NCBI GenBank assembly: GCA_947177325.1
Contig: CAMWUH010000124.1
Span: 1 to 6,741, forward strand
Reading direction: 5' to 3'
Source of the DNA: an uncultured Bacteroidales bacterium
GTDB lineage: Bacteria; Bacteroidota; Bacteroidia; Bacteroidales; Muribaculaceae
Length of the DNA: 6,741 bases
The notes under the pieces are model-generated. The model had not been told where the DNA came from. It saw only the letters and a list, made by a program, of their open reading frames with translations, and did not search any database. Both the position numbers and the translations under genes were made by a program. Below are positions 1-6,160 of this stretch, one piece after another (the stretch's first letter is position 1; the number at the start of each line of letters is the position of its first letter).

Positions 1-81
1 CTCAAAGGCAAGCGCGTCCGGCCCCCCCTCCTCCACCCCAAATGCTAAACCTAAACTTATGATGGCCATATTGATCATCAT
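1..81 (-). CDS. Possible N-terminus of an unidentified protein, running off the left edge
   Basis: On the minus strand an ATG at 81-79 (or the adjacent ATG at 78-76) opens a frame with no stop down to base 1, 27 codons. It begins with a hydrophobic stretch (MMINMAIISLGLAFG) and then turns acidic and Gly-rich, which could be a signal or membrane start. It would lie downstream of miaA on the same strand. No promoter motif or ribosome site is visible. The plus strand of the same DNA is also open from base 2 to a TAG at 116-118 (38 codons, ending in a hydrophobic segment containing MMAILIIINLF), so the direction is uncertain and neither reading may be real. A run of seven C (22-28) lies inside. 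I do not recognise either product. Confidence 0.2.
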   Translation of the reverse strand, partial: MMINMAIISLGLAFGVEEGGPDALAFE

Positions 82-128
82 AAATTTATTTTACTGTCCG
101 CTAAAAATTTTTGAGTAGGAATAAAATT

Positions 129-145
129 AGAGGCTGCGCCTTTTT
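129..145. terminator. Short hairpin with T-run, possible terminator
   Basis: The sequence AGGC-TGC-GCCT (131-141) folds into a tight stem, extendable to six pairs (129-143) with one G-T wobble, and runs into five T on the plus strand (141-145). On the minus strand it lies about 60 nt past the miaA stop and is followed by CTAATTTT, a weaker U-tract. It could end the pepT-miaA transcript, or a plus-strand transcript entering from the left edge. The stem is short, so this is tentative. The rest of 82-201 is AT-rich and shows nothing else I can name. Confidence 0.3.
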
Positions 146-201
146 GAACTGACCTCTTAATAATATCCTTTAACTTTATTATTCCCTAAAACGGAAACCG
201 A

Positions 202-1077
202 TTAAATCAACCCGGCGGCCAGGGGGCGGATGGCGGGGCGGGAGCGAAGCCAGAGGAGTTGTTTTTTGGCGTAGACGCGGGTGTTTTTCTGGAGACGGGC
301 GGTGGCGAATGATAGGGTCCAGTCGCCGTCGATGACGTGGAGCATCTCTTTGACACCCACGGTGTTGAGCGAATTTAGGTGGCGCAGATGGGCCACGGCA
401 GCTACTTCATCAAGCATTCCGGCAGCGAGCATGCGCTCTACGCGAGCATTGATGCGCTCAAATAATTGTTCGCGCGGAAGGTCAATATAGTAAGCTTCGA
501 TGTCGAAAGGACGCTCTACGATGCGCCCGGTGCGGAGCGAGGAATATGTAGTGCCGCTCTGCAGGCAGATTTCCAGTGCGTGGATAACGCGCCGATGATT
601 TTGGCGGTCTACTTGGCGCCCATATTCAGGGTCGAGATTGTCGAGTTGGGCGAGAACGGCGGGGAGCCCTTCTGCATTATAAAGGTCCATGCAATAGGTG
701 CGCACCTCATCAGAAATAGTTGGCAATTGGTCAATACCGCGCATGATTGCGTCGACATACATCATTGAGCCACCACACATTATCTGCACCCGTGATTTTT
801 CCCACAGACTCGGAAGCAACGCCATAACGTCGGCCTCGAATTGAGCGGCCGAATAGTATTGATCAAGGTCGAGAGTGCCTACGAAGTGATGCCTGACTTG
901 GGCCAGTTGCTCGGAGTTAGGGGCAGCTGTTGTGATAGGGAGACCGCGATAGATCTGGCGAGAGTCGGCCGATATGATATCACAACCGACCCTACGAGCC
1001 AGTTGCAGAGCCGTATCGCTCTTCCCTGAACCTGTAGGGCCGGTAATGATTATGAGTTTGTTGCGACGGGAAGCCAC
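202..1077 (-). CDS. miaA: tRNA dimethylallyltransferase (tRNA delta(2)-isopentenylpyrophosphate transferase)
   Basis: MiaA transfers a dimethylallyl group from DMAPP to N6 of adenosine 37 in tRNAs that read codons starting with U, the first step towards ms2i6A; it is a cytoplasmic enzyme. The 291-residue product is near the usual family length (about 300). Visible are the P-loop GPTGSGKS (13-20), the substrate-binding DSRQIY (38-43), YYSAAQF (74-80), GGSMMY (102-107), DRQNHRRVIHALE (157-169), the Bacteroidales-style HLNSLNTVGVKE (233-244) and the C-terminal NTRVYAKKQLLWLR (265-278). The common G-T-A-x-P motif reads TTAAP here (49-53), a mild variation. The start is GTG at 1077-1075; no ATG lies between it and the P-loop, so the GTG start is well supported although there is no Shine-Dalgarno sequence. 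The gene follows pepT by 10 nt on the same strand and is probably co-transcribed with it; no promoter of its own is visible. Confidence 0.97.
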   Translation of the reverse strand: MASRRNKLIIITGPTGSGKSDTALQLARRVGCDIISADSRQIYRGLPITTAAPNSEQLAQVRHHFVGTLDLDQYYSAAQFEADVMALLPSLWEKSRVQIMCGGSMMYVDAIMRGIDQLPTISDEVRTYCMDLYNAEGLPAVLAQLDNLDPEYGRQVDRQNHRRVIHALEICLQSGTTYSSLRTGRIVERPFDIEAYYIDLPREQLFERINARVERMLAAGMLDEVAAVAHLRHLNSLNTVGVKEMLHVIDGDWTLSFATARLQKNTRVYAKKQLLWLRSRPAIRPLAAGLI

Positions 1078-1087
1078 GAGCGGGTGA

Positions 1088-2311
1088 TTACTTTGCTGCT
1101 ACGATGCGGCAAATCGCCACGATAGTTTCCATGGCTTTAACCATTGAGTTGACGGGAACGTATTCGTAGCGGCCGTGGAAGTTGAGGCCGCCGGCAAAGA
1201 TGTTAGGGCAAGGGAGGCCTTTGAATGAGAGCTGGGCGCCGTCTGTGCCGCCGCGAATGGGCACTACTTTGGGGGTTACGCCTACCTCTTCCATTGCTTT
1301 TATAGCCACATCGATGATGTGCATGACAGGCTCGATTTTCTCGCGCATGTTGTAGTATTGGTCCTTGATGTCGAGCGTTGCGCAATCAGGAAATTCGTGG
1401 TTGATTTTGCGAGTGAGGTGTTCGAGCTCTTTTTTGCGACGTTCGAAACGGTCACGGTCGTGGTCGCGGATAATGTAGGTCAGCACGGTTTTTTCAACCG
1501 AACCCTCGATTGAGCAGAGGTGATAGAAGCCTTCGTAGTCCTCGGTGTGCTCGGGGGTTTCCCATCGGGGAAGCATAATGGCAAATTGGTTTGCTATGCG
1601 AATTGAGTTAATCATTTTATGCTTGGCATAGCCGGGGTGAACGTTGCGGCCAATGAATGTAACGCGAGCCACGGCAGCGTTGAAGTTCTCATATTCAATT
1701 TCGCCAATCTCGCCACCGTCCATCGTGTAGGCCCAGTCGGCACCGAATTGTTCAACGTCAAATTTATGAGCGCCTTGGCCAATTTCTTCATCGGGATTGA
1801 AAGCGATACGAATTTTGCCGTGTTCGATTTCGGGATGAGCTTGCAGATAGGCTACCGCTGAAATGATTTCAGCGATGCCGGCTTTGTCGTCGGCGCCGAG
1901 AAGAGTTGTGCCGTCGGTGACCACAAGATCTTGACCCTTATAGTGAAGGAGTTCGGGGAACTCGCGGGGCGAGAGTACGGTGTTGCTATCAGCGTTGAGG
2001 ATTATATCGTTGCCATCGTAGGCTGTGACGATGCGAGGAGCAACGTGATGACCCGACATATCGGGCGATGTATCGAGGTGGGCTATAAAGCCAATGGTGG
2101 GAACATCGGTGCGCGAAGTGTTGGCCGGAAGGGTGGCCATCAAATAGCCGTTATCGTCAAGCGTAACATCTTCGAGGCCCATCTCCACAAGCTGGTCGTA
2201 GAGATGACGGGCAAAAATCATTTGGCCGGGGGTTGAGGGAGTAAGGTTAGTTAATTCGTCGCTTTGAGTGTCGAATTTAACGTATTGCAAAAAACGGTCG
2301 AGAACGTTCAT
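1088..2311 (-). CDS. pepT: Peptidase T (tripeptide aminopeptidase, M20 family)
   Basis: PepT is a cytosolic di-zinc aminopeptidase that removes the N-terminal residue from tripeptides, the last step of peptide breakdown. The 407-residue product is full length for the family. The M20 metal and catalytic residues are all present: H78 and D80 in AHLDTSPD, bridging D141 in LLGADDKAG, catalytic E175 and metal-binding E176 in NPDEEIGQG, D198 in TMDGGEIGE, and H379 in GGLNFHGRYEYVP near the C-terminus. The central part (about 207-320, containing GRNVHPGYAK) is the M20 lid/dimerisation domain, and PIRGGTDGAQLSF (351-363) is the conserved substrate-side loop. The start is ATG at 2311-2309. It is the first gene of a probable pepT-miaA operon, and a -7 promoter motif lies about 75 nt upstream on the minus strand. 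All expected active-site residues are there, so I expect a working enzyme. Confidence 0.98.
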   Translation of the reverse strand: MNVLDRFLQYVKFDTQSDELTNLTPSTPGQMIFARHLYDQLVEMGLEDVTLDDNGYLMATLPANTSRTDVPTIGFIAHLDTSPDMSGHHVAPRIVTAYDGNDIILNADSNTVLSPREFPELLHYKGQDLVVTDGTTLLGADDKAGIAEIISAVAYLQAHPEIEHGKIRIAFNPDEEIGQGAHKFDVEQFGADWAYTMDGGEIGEIEYENFNAAVARVTFIGRNVHPGYAKHKMINSIRIANQFAIMLPRWETPEHTEDYEGFYHLCSIEGSVEKTVLTYIIRDHDRDRFERRKKELEHLTRKINHEFPDCATLDIKDQYYNMREKIEPVMHIIDVAIKAMEEVGVTPKVVPIRGGTDGAQLSFKGLPCPNIFAGGLNFHGRYEYVPVNSMVKAMETIVAICRIVAAK

Positions 2312-2385
2312 GGCTTATTATGTAAAAATTGTGATTTAGGTAAATTTTGGAGCCGAGCTCAATTACCCGGGCGTGCTTACGATTG

Positions 2386-2393
2386 CAAAGTTA
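2386..2393 (-). promoter_or_regulatory. Probable -7 element for pepT
   Basis: The minus strand reads TAACTTTG here, a full match to the Bacteroidota sigma-factor -7 motif TAnnTTTG. No TTTG is found at the usual -33 distance; instead the upstream stretch is A-rich (the complement of the T tracts at 2397-2410). Transcription starting several bases downstream would leave a leader of about 65-70 nt before the pepT ATG. That leader includes GAGCTC and CCCGGG palindromes but no strong hairpin that I can see. Confidence 0.6.
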
Positions 2394-2401
2394 CAATTTT
2401 T

Positions 2402-2433
2402 TTTGTTTTTAAGCTGAATATTTATTTATTTTG
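2402..2433 (+). promoter_or_regulatory. Possible ilvA promoter
   Basis: A TTTG at 2402-2405 is followed after 20 nt by TTATTTTG (2426-2433), which matches the Bacteroidota -7 motif TAnnTTTG at five of six fixed positions. The spacing is right for a -33/-7 pair and would give a leader of about 25 nt before the ATG at 2464. It lies back to back with the pepT -7 element, about 10 nt away. The match is imperfect, so this is tentative. Confidence 0.4.
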
Positions 2434-2463
2434 CCGAAAAATCAATCTATATCATTCTCTAAA

Positions 2464-3675
2464 ATGAACACTGACCTTAAAATTAGTGAAATTTATAAGG
2501 CGCAACAGGTGCTGAAAGATGTTGCGCGTCACCCCAAATTGATTGGCCCGACCGACATTTCAACTAAATGTGAATTATATCTTAAGCCGGAAAACTTGCA
2601 ACACACCGGCTCGTTTAAGCTTCGCGGAGCTTACTACAAGATTTCACAGCTTAGCGACGAGGAGAAGCAACGCGGCGTTATTGCCTGCTCGGCCGGTAAC
2701 CATGCGCAAGGTGTTGCGCTTGGAGCGAAACACAATGGCATCAGGGCACTGATTTGCCTGCCCGCCGGCGCTCCCATTTCAAAAATCGAAGCTACCAAGA
2801 AATTGGGAGCCGAAGTGGTGCTGGTGCCCGGCGTTTACGACGACGCCTACAACCGCGCCCTTGAACTCCGCGACGAGCTGGGCCTCACGTTTGTCCACCC
2901 CTTCGACGACCCGTTAGTGATTGCCGGACAAGGCACCATCGGATTGGAAATCATCGAAGAGATGCCCGATGTTGAAGCCATCGTAGTGCCCGTGGGGGGT
3001 GGCGGTCTGATTTCAGGCGTGGCCTTCGCAGTAAAGACCCTCCGTCCCGACGTTAAAGTCTATGGCGTTCAGGCTGCCGGAGCCTCATCTATGGAGCAGG
3101 CATTGAAAAAAGGGGAGCGCATCAGGCTCGACTCTGTTTCAACAATTGCCGACGGCATTGCCGTGAAGGAGGCCGGAGTCAACACTTTTGAAATGTGTAG
3201 CCAATACGTCGACGAAATCGTAACCGTTACCGACGACGAAATCTCAGCCGCCATCCTCGCCCTTATTGAAAAACAGAAACTGATTGCCGAAGGCGCCGGG
3301 GCCACTCCGGTAGCCGCCGTGATGTTCAATAAGCTGCCGGTTGACGGCAAGAAAGTGGTGTGCCTCGTTTCGGGCGGTAACATCGACGTTACGAGCCTCA
3401 ACCGTGTTATCACTCGCGGTATGGCAGTTGGCGGCCGCATGTCAACCATGACACTCGAGCTTGTTGACCAGCCGGGCCAACTGTCGGCCGTTTGCAATAT
3501 TATCGCTCGCGAAGGAGGAAACGTCATTGCCGTTACCCACGAGCGCAGCAAAGCTACAGGTCCAATTAACTCTTGTGCCTTGCACGTTGAGCTTGAAACT
3601 CGCAACCACGACCACGTAGAGCAAGTTAAACGCGCTCTGACCGAAGCCGGCTTCAAGGTGGTAAAAGGCCACTGA
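2464..3675 (+). CDS. ilvA: Threonine ammonia-lyase (threonine dehydratase), medium form with one ACT domain
   Basis: This PLP enzyme deaminates L-threonine to 2-oxobutanoate and ammonia, feeding isoleucine synthesis or threonine catabolism. The 403-residue product has a fold-type II catalytic domain (about 1-320): the Schiff-base lysine K52 in GSFKLRGA, SAGNHAQGVA (76-85), the phosphate-binding loop VPVGGGGLISG (175-185) and SGGN (303-306), which contacts the pyridine ring. An ACT-like domain follows (about 328-402: LELVDQPGQL, then HVELETRNHDHVEQVKRAL). One ACT domain rather than the two of E. coli IlvA (514 residues) marks the medium form; whether isoleucine inhibits it cannot be read from sequence. 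I chose the ATG at 2464; a TTG at 2431 is in frame but overlaps the likely -7 element and adds a non-conserved 11 residues. No Shine-Dalgarno sequence is visible, normal for Bacteroidota. It is divergent from pepT. Confidence 0.97.
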   Translation: MNTDLKISEIYKAQQVLKDVARHPKLIGPTDISTKCELYLKPENLQHTGSFKLRGAYYKISQLSDEEKQRGVIACSAGNHAQGVALGAKHNGIRALICLPAGAPISKIEATKKLGAEVVLVPGVYDDAYNRALELRDELGLTFVHPFDDPLVIAGQGTIGLEIIEEMPDVEAIVVPVGGGGLISGVAFAVKTLRPDVKVYGVQAAGASSMEQALKKGERIRLDSVSTIADGIAVKEAGVNTFEMCSQYVDEIVTVTDDEISAAILALIEKQKLIAEGAGATPVAAVMFNKLPVDGKKVVCLVSGGNIDVTSLNRVITRGMAVGGRMSTMTLELVDQPGQLSAVCNIIAREGGNVIAVTHERSKATGPINSCALHVELETRNHDHVEQVKRALTEAGFKVVKGH

Positions 3676-3718
3676 TCGGGAGTGTCAAGTAATTACATCC
3701 CCTGCTTGATATTCCGAT
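3675..3718 (+). repeat. Imperfect hairpin directly after the ilvA stop
   Basis: The arm ATCGG(G)AGTGTCAAG (3675-3689) pairs with CTTGATATTCCGAT (3705-3718): 14 pairs, two of them G-U, with one bulged G at 3680 and a 15-nt loop. The first paired base is the last base of the ilvA stop codon. It is followed by AACGAAAGG, not a T-run, so it is not a canonical intrinsic terminator. It may protect the 3' end of the ilvA mRNA or act in termination or processing; the role is inferred only from position. Confidence 0.5.
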
Positions 3719-3772
3719 AACGAAAGGCTAACAACCTCATTCAGAACATTTATCATCGCTATGGCGTTATAT

Positions 3773-3801
3773 ATGATGCAGACCATACAGGTCTGCATCA
3801 T
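3773..3801. repeat. Perfect 12-bp inverted repeat between ilvA and the acyl-CoA ligase gene
   Basis: The arms ATGATGCAGACC (3773-3784) and GGTCTGCATCAT (3790-3801) are exact reverse complements around the 5-nt spacer ATACA. The repeat ends 30 nt before the ligase ATG. As RNA it would be a strong hairpin, but the following bases (CTGTTTCAAC) make a poor U-tract. As DNA it has the length and symmetry of an operator for a dimeric regulator. Both readings are possible: a weak terminator for ilvA or a control site for the ligase. I see no convincing TAnnTTTG promoter between it and the ligase start (CTATTTTG at 3821-3828 is too close to the ATG for a normal leader). Confidence 0.65.
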
Positions 3802-3831
3802 CTGTTTCAACTAATTGCATCTATTTTGATC

Positions 3832-5496
3832 ATGAACGACACCAACCTTACAACTATCTACGCAAATAGCTTTCGAGACAACTTCAATTTACCCGCTTTG
3901 ACCGACTATGGCGACAAAGCTTCAACTATAACCTACGGAGAGTTGGCCAAGCGCATAGCACGCCTGCACATTCTTTTCGAGGCTGCCGGCATAAAGCCTG
4001 GCGATAAGATTGCCGTAATGGGGCGCAATCGCGCCACGTGGGTAACTGTGTTTATGGCTACGTTGACCTACGGAGCCGTCATCGTTCCAATCCTGGCTGA
4101 GTTTTCCCCTACCGATGCACAACACATCATCAACCACTCCGAAACCCGACTGCTCTTTGTCGCCGACTCCATTTTTGAGCACATCGAGCCTGAATCACTC
4201 CCTAAGGTCATGGCAATCATTTCGCTCGACCGCCGCAAGCTGCTCTATGAACGCGATGACAACGAGGCCGTAATTGAAAAAACTCTGAAAAACTTAACTC
4301 GAAAATTCAAAGCACGCTTCAAAAAAGGTTTTTCGGCCGAGTCAATAAATTACCTTACCCGGCCTGCCGACTCTTTGGCCGTGCTCAACTACACCTCGGG
4401 CACTACCGGCTTTTCGAAGGGCGTCATGCTTTCGCTCAATAATTTAGCCGGCAACGTTGTGTTTGGCATTAATTCGCGATTACACTATCAGGGGTCGCGA
4501 GCGCTGTCGTTCCTACCCCTGGCCCACGCTTATGGTTGTGCCTTTGATATGCTTGTACCATTGGCTGTCGGAACTCACGTAACTCTCTTCGGCCGCCTGC
4601 CAACCCCGCAGCTCTTGGTCAAGGCCATGAAAGAAGTTAAGCCTAATTTGATAGTGGTAGTGCCACTAATATTAGAGAAAATCTACAAAAAGCAAATTGT
4701 GCCGATGATAACCAAGCAGGTAATGCGCTGGGCGTTGGCCATTCCTTTACTCGACAAAGCAATCTACTCCAAAATTCGCAACAAATTGGTCGAAGCATTC
4801 GGTGGCGAATTTGAGGAAGTTATTGTTGGCGGCGCTCCGCTCAATAAAGAGGTTGAGGAATTTCTTCACCGCATCAAATTCCCCTTCACCGTTGGTTATG
4901 GCATGACCGAGTGTGGCCCGCTTATCAGCTACACCCCATGGCGTCAGTTCATTCCTCAATCGTGTGGACAGACATTGCCGGGCATAATGCACTCACGCAT
5001 CGACAGCGACGATCCCGAAACCATTCCGGGCGAAATATGTGTCAGCGGTCAAAACGTGATGCTCGGTTACTATAAAAATCAAGAGGCAACAGATGCCGTG
5101 CTGATTGACGGATGGCTACACACCGGCGACATGGGCACGCGCACCCCCGATGGTACCCTCTTTATCAAAGGTCGCTCAAAAACAATGATTCTGTCAGCCA
5201 CCGGCCAAAATATCTACCCCGAAGAGATAGAGTCAAAACTCAACAACATGCCTTTCGTGGCCGAAAGCCTGGTTGTTGAGCGACCTAACGGCCTTGTGGC
5301 CCTCGTCTACCCTGACTATGACCAGATGGACAAAGAACACCTTGCCGTTAAAGATCTCCCGCCTCTGATGGAAAACAACCGCATCGAACTTAATAAAATC
5401 GTTGCCCCTTACGAAAAAATCACAGCCATCGAGCTAATCCCCAACGAATTTGTCAAAACACCCAAACGCTCCATCAAGCGTTTCCTCTACAAATAA
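3832..5496 (+). CDS. AMP-forming acyl-CoA ligase (probable long-chain fatty acid--CoA ligase)
   Basis: This is a member of the ANL adenylating superfamily, most like long-chain fatty-acid CoA ligases: it would activate a fatty acid with ATP to an acyl-AMP and pass it to CoA. In the 554 residues I see the P-loop YTSGTTGFSKG (187-197), LPLAHAYG (228-235), VGGAPL (332-337), YGMTE (356-360), the ATP-binding aspartate in HTGD (D433), the hinge region FIKGRSK (R448), and GQNIYPEEIE (458-467), which begins the small C-terminal domain. The substrate is inferred from family resemblance. The C-terminus reads KTPKRSIKRFLYK; by my alignment the usual catalytic lysine of the A10 motif falls on S547, with lysines on both sides. 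I chose ATG 3832 over the in-frame TTG at 3826. There is no signal peptide or clear membrane segment. It lies 156 nt after ilvA on the same strand, with two inverted repeats between, and may have its own control. Confidence 0.92.
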   Translation: MNDTNLTTIYANSFRDNFNLPALTDYGDKASTITYGELAKRIARLHILFEAAGIKPGDKIAVMGRNRATWVTVFMATLTYGAVIVPILAEFSPTDAQHIINHSETRLLFVADSIFEHIEPESLPKVMAIISLDRRKLLYERDDNEAVIEKTLKNLTRKFKARFKKGFSAESINYLTRPADSLAVLNYTSGTTGFSKGVMLSLNNLAGNVVFGINSRLHYQGSRALSFLPLAHAYGCAFDMLVPLAVGTHVTLFGRLPTPQLLVKAMKEVKPNLIVVVPLILEKIYKKQIVPMITKQVMRWALAIPLLDKAIYSKIRNKLVEAFGGEFEEVIVGGAPLNKEVEEFLHRIKFPFTVGYGMTECGPLISYTPWRQFIPQSCGQTLPGIMHSRIDSDDPETIPGEICVSGQNVMLGYYKNQEATDAVLIDGWLHTGDMGTRTPDGTLFIKGRSKTMILSATGQNIYPEEIESKLNNMPFVAESLVVERPNGLVALVYPDYDQMDKEHLAVKDLPPLMENNRIELNKIVAPYEKITAIELIPNEFVKTPKRSIKRFLYK

Positions 5497-5521
5497 CCGC
5501 TGAATAGCAAACCTAACGAAG

Positions 5522-5560
5522 AAGCTCCCTATTAATGCAATCGGCATAGATAGGGAGCTT
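5522..5560. terminator. Two-tier hairpin terminator between convergent genes
   Basis: The arms AAGCTCCCTAT (5522-5532) and ATAGGGAGCTT (5550-5560) are perfect 11-bp complements. Inside them a second small stem ATGC/GCAT (5535-5538 with 5544-5547) caps the structure, separated by a 2x2 internal loop. On the plus strand it starts 25 nt after the ligase stop and is followed by TTATAAGTTA, a modest U-rich tail. On the minus strand it lies about 60 nt beyond the stop of the small secreted protein and is followed by CTTCGTTAGGTTT. Its place between two converging genes suggests that it ends both transcripts. Confidence 0.75.
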
Positions 5561-5619
5561 TATAAGTTACAGCCCACAAAAGGCGTTAATTCCGGGGAAA
5601 GAAGTCTGAGTCAGTGCTG

Positions 5620-5937
5620 TTAGCGACGTGGTTGCGGACCGGGAGGAGGTGGCGGAGGGGTTTGATGACCGTGACCGCCTCCGGGCACGCCATGGTGTTT
5701 GCCACAATGTTTTTTATTATGTTTGGCATGATGTTTCGGCTTCTTCGGGCCATGTTTCGGAGCAGGTTTCCTCGGATGCTGACCGGGAGGGGGCGGCGGA
5801 GGTGTTTGATGGCCGTCGCCGGTTGATATTTCTATCCCTGAGCCCTCAGTTGTGAGCCAGAAATGAGCGTCAGCCGAAACTGTTGAGCCACACATAGCGG
5901 CTACGACAATGGCAATAATTGAAAACGTGCGTTTCAT
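5620..5937 (-). CDS. Small secreted His/Pro/Lys-rich protein with a duplicated proline block
   Basis: I do not recognise this 105-residue protein. It opens with a clear signal peptide: MKR, a hydrophobic core TFSIIAIVVAAMCG and a cleavage-like VSADA (20-24), so it should be exported to the periplasm or beyond. A short ordered-looking part follows (HFWLTTEGSGIEISTGD, 25-41), then a low-complexity, basic tail. The tail contains two copies of HQTPPPPPPG (43-52 and 91-100), 48 residues apart, flanking a Lys/His-rich segment (54-82) with one Cys at 79. Twelve histidines lie in the predicted mature protein, which would suit metal binding or contact with acidic polymers, but that is inference. Start ATG is at 5937-5935; no Shine-Dalgarno sequence or clear promoter is visible upstream. 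It converges on the acyl-CoA ligase gene and is divergent from the gene at 6161. The signal peptide makes a real gene more likely than a chance frame. Confidence 0.7.
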   Translation of the reverse strand: MKRTFSIIAIVVAAMCGSTVSADAHFWLTTEGSGIEISTGDGHQTPPPPPPGQHPRKPAPKHGPKKPKHHAKHNKKHCGKHHGVPGGGHGHQTPPPPPPGPQPRR

Positions 5938-5970
5938 AGCATAAAAAAGTTTTTAGGGTGATAACTTATA

Positions 5971-5986
5971 AACACCCCCGAGTGTT
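5971..5986. repeat. Small hairpin in the leader of the secreted-protein gene
   Basis: AACAC (5971-5975) and GTGTT (5982-5986) form a 5-bp stem around a 6-nt C-rich loop, about 35-50 nt upstream of the minus-strand ATG at 5937. It could sit in the 5' leader, but it is short enough to be chance. The rest of the 5938-6108 gap shows no gene or RNA that I recognise. Confidence 0.25.
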
Positions 5987-6108
5987 GAATTGTTTAAGAC
6001 CCGGTTCCCCAATATTTGTTAATGCTGAGGATGCTTATCGTCGGGAGATTTTTGGCTTGTGATGAAGGAGCGTAGCCCCTCAAATTAAGCTATCCTCAAA
6101 AAGTGAAT

Positions 6109-6139
6109 TTTGATTTTTTGATAAGATTGCTTAACTTTG
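6109..6139 (+). promoter_or_regulatory. Bacteroidota-type promoter for the gene at 6161
   Basis: TTTG at 6109-6112 and TAACTTTG at 6132-6139 are separated by 19 nt, matching the Bacteroidota housekeeping -33 TTTG / -7 TAnnTTTG arrangement exactly. The start codon follows 21 nt after the -7 box, so the leader would be only about 15 nt, A/T-rich and without a Shine-Dalgarno sequence. This is the best-formed promoter in the window. Confidence 0.8.
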
Positions 6140-6160
6140 TAGTTTAAAAATACATAATCT

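Noticed and set aside
2340..2375. GAGCTC and CCCGGG palindromes in the pepT leader as a regulator site
   Set aside because: They are separate 6-bp palindromes with no larger symmetry, as expected by chance.
3069..3656. A 195-codon minus-strand frame inside ilvA
   Set aside because: It lies wholly within a fully conserved ilvA coding region, has a Ser/Thr-rich composition typical of an antisense shadow and shows no recognisable domain.
3821..3828. CTATTTTG as a -7 promoter element for the acyl-CoA ligase
   Set aside because: It ends 3 nt before the ATG, which would leave essentially no leader, and no TTTG is found at the right distance upstream.
5639..5817. The two G-rich repeats as a mobile element or CRISPR-like repeat
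   Set aside because: There are only two copies, in frame with each other and encoding the same HQTPPPPPPG block, so they are an internal gene duplication.
5614..5855. Plus-strand open frames opposite the small secreted-protein gene
   Set aside because: They are low-complexity Arg/Gly-rich readings of the complement of proline codons; the minus-strand frame has a proper signal peptide and convergent context.
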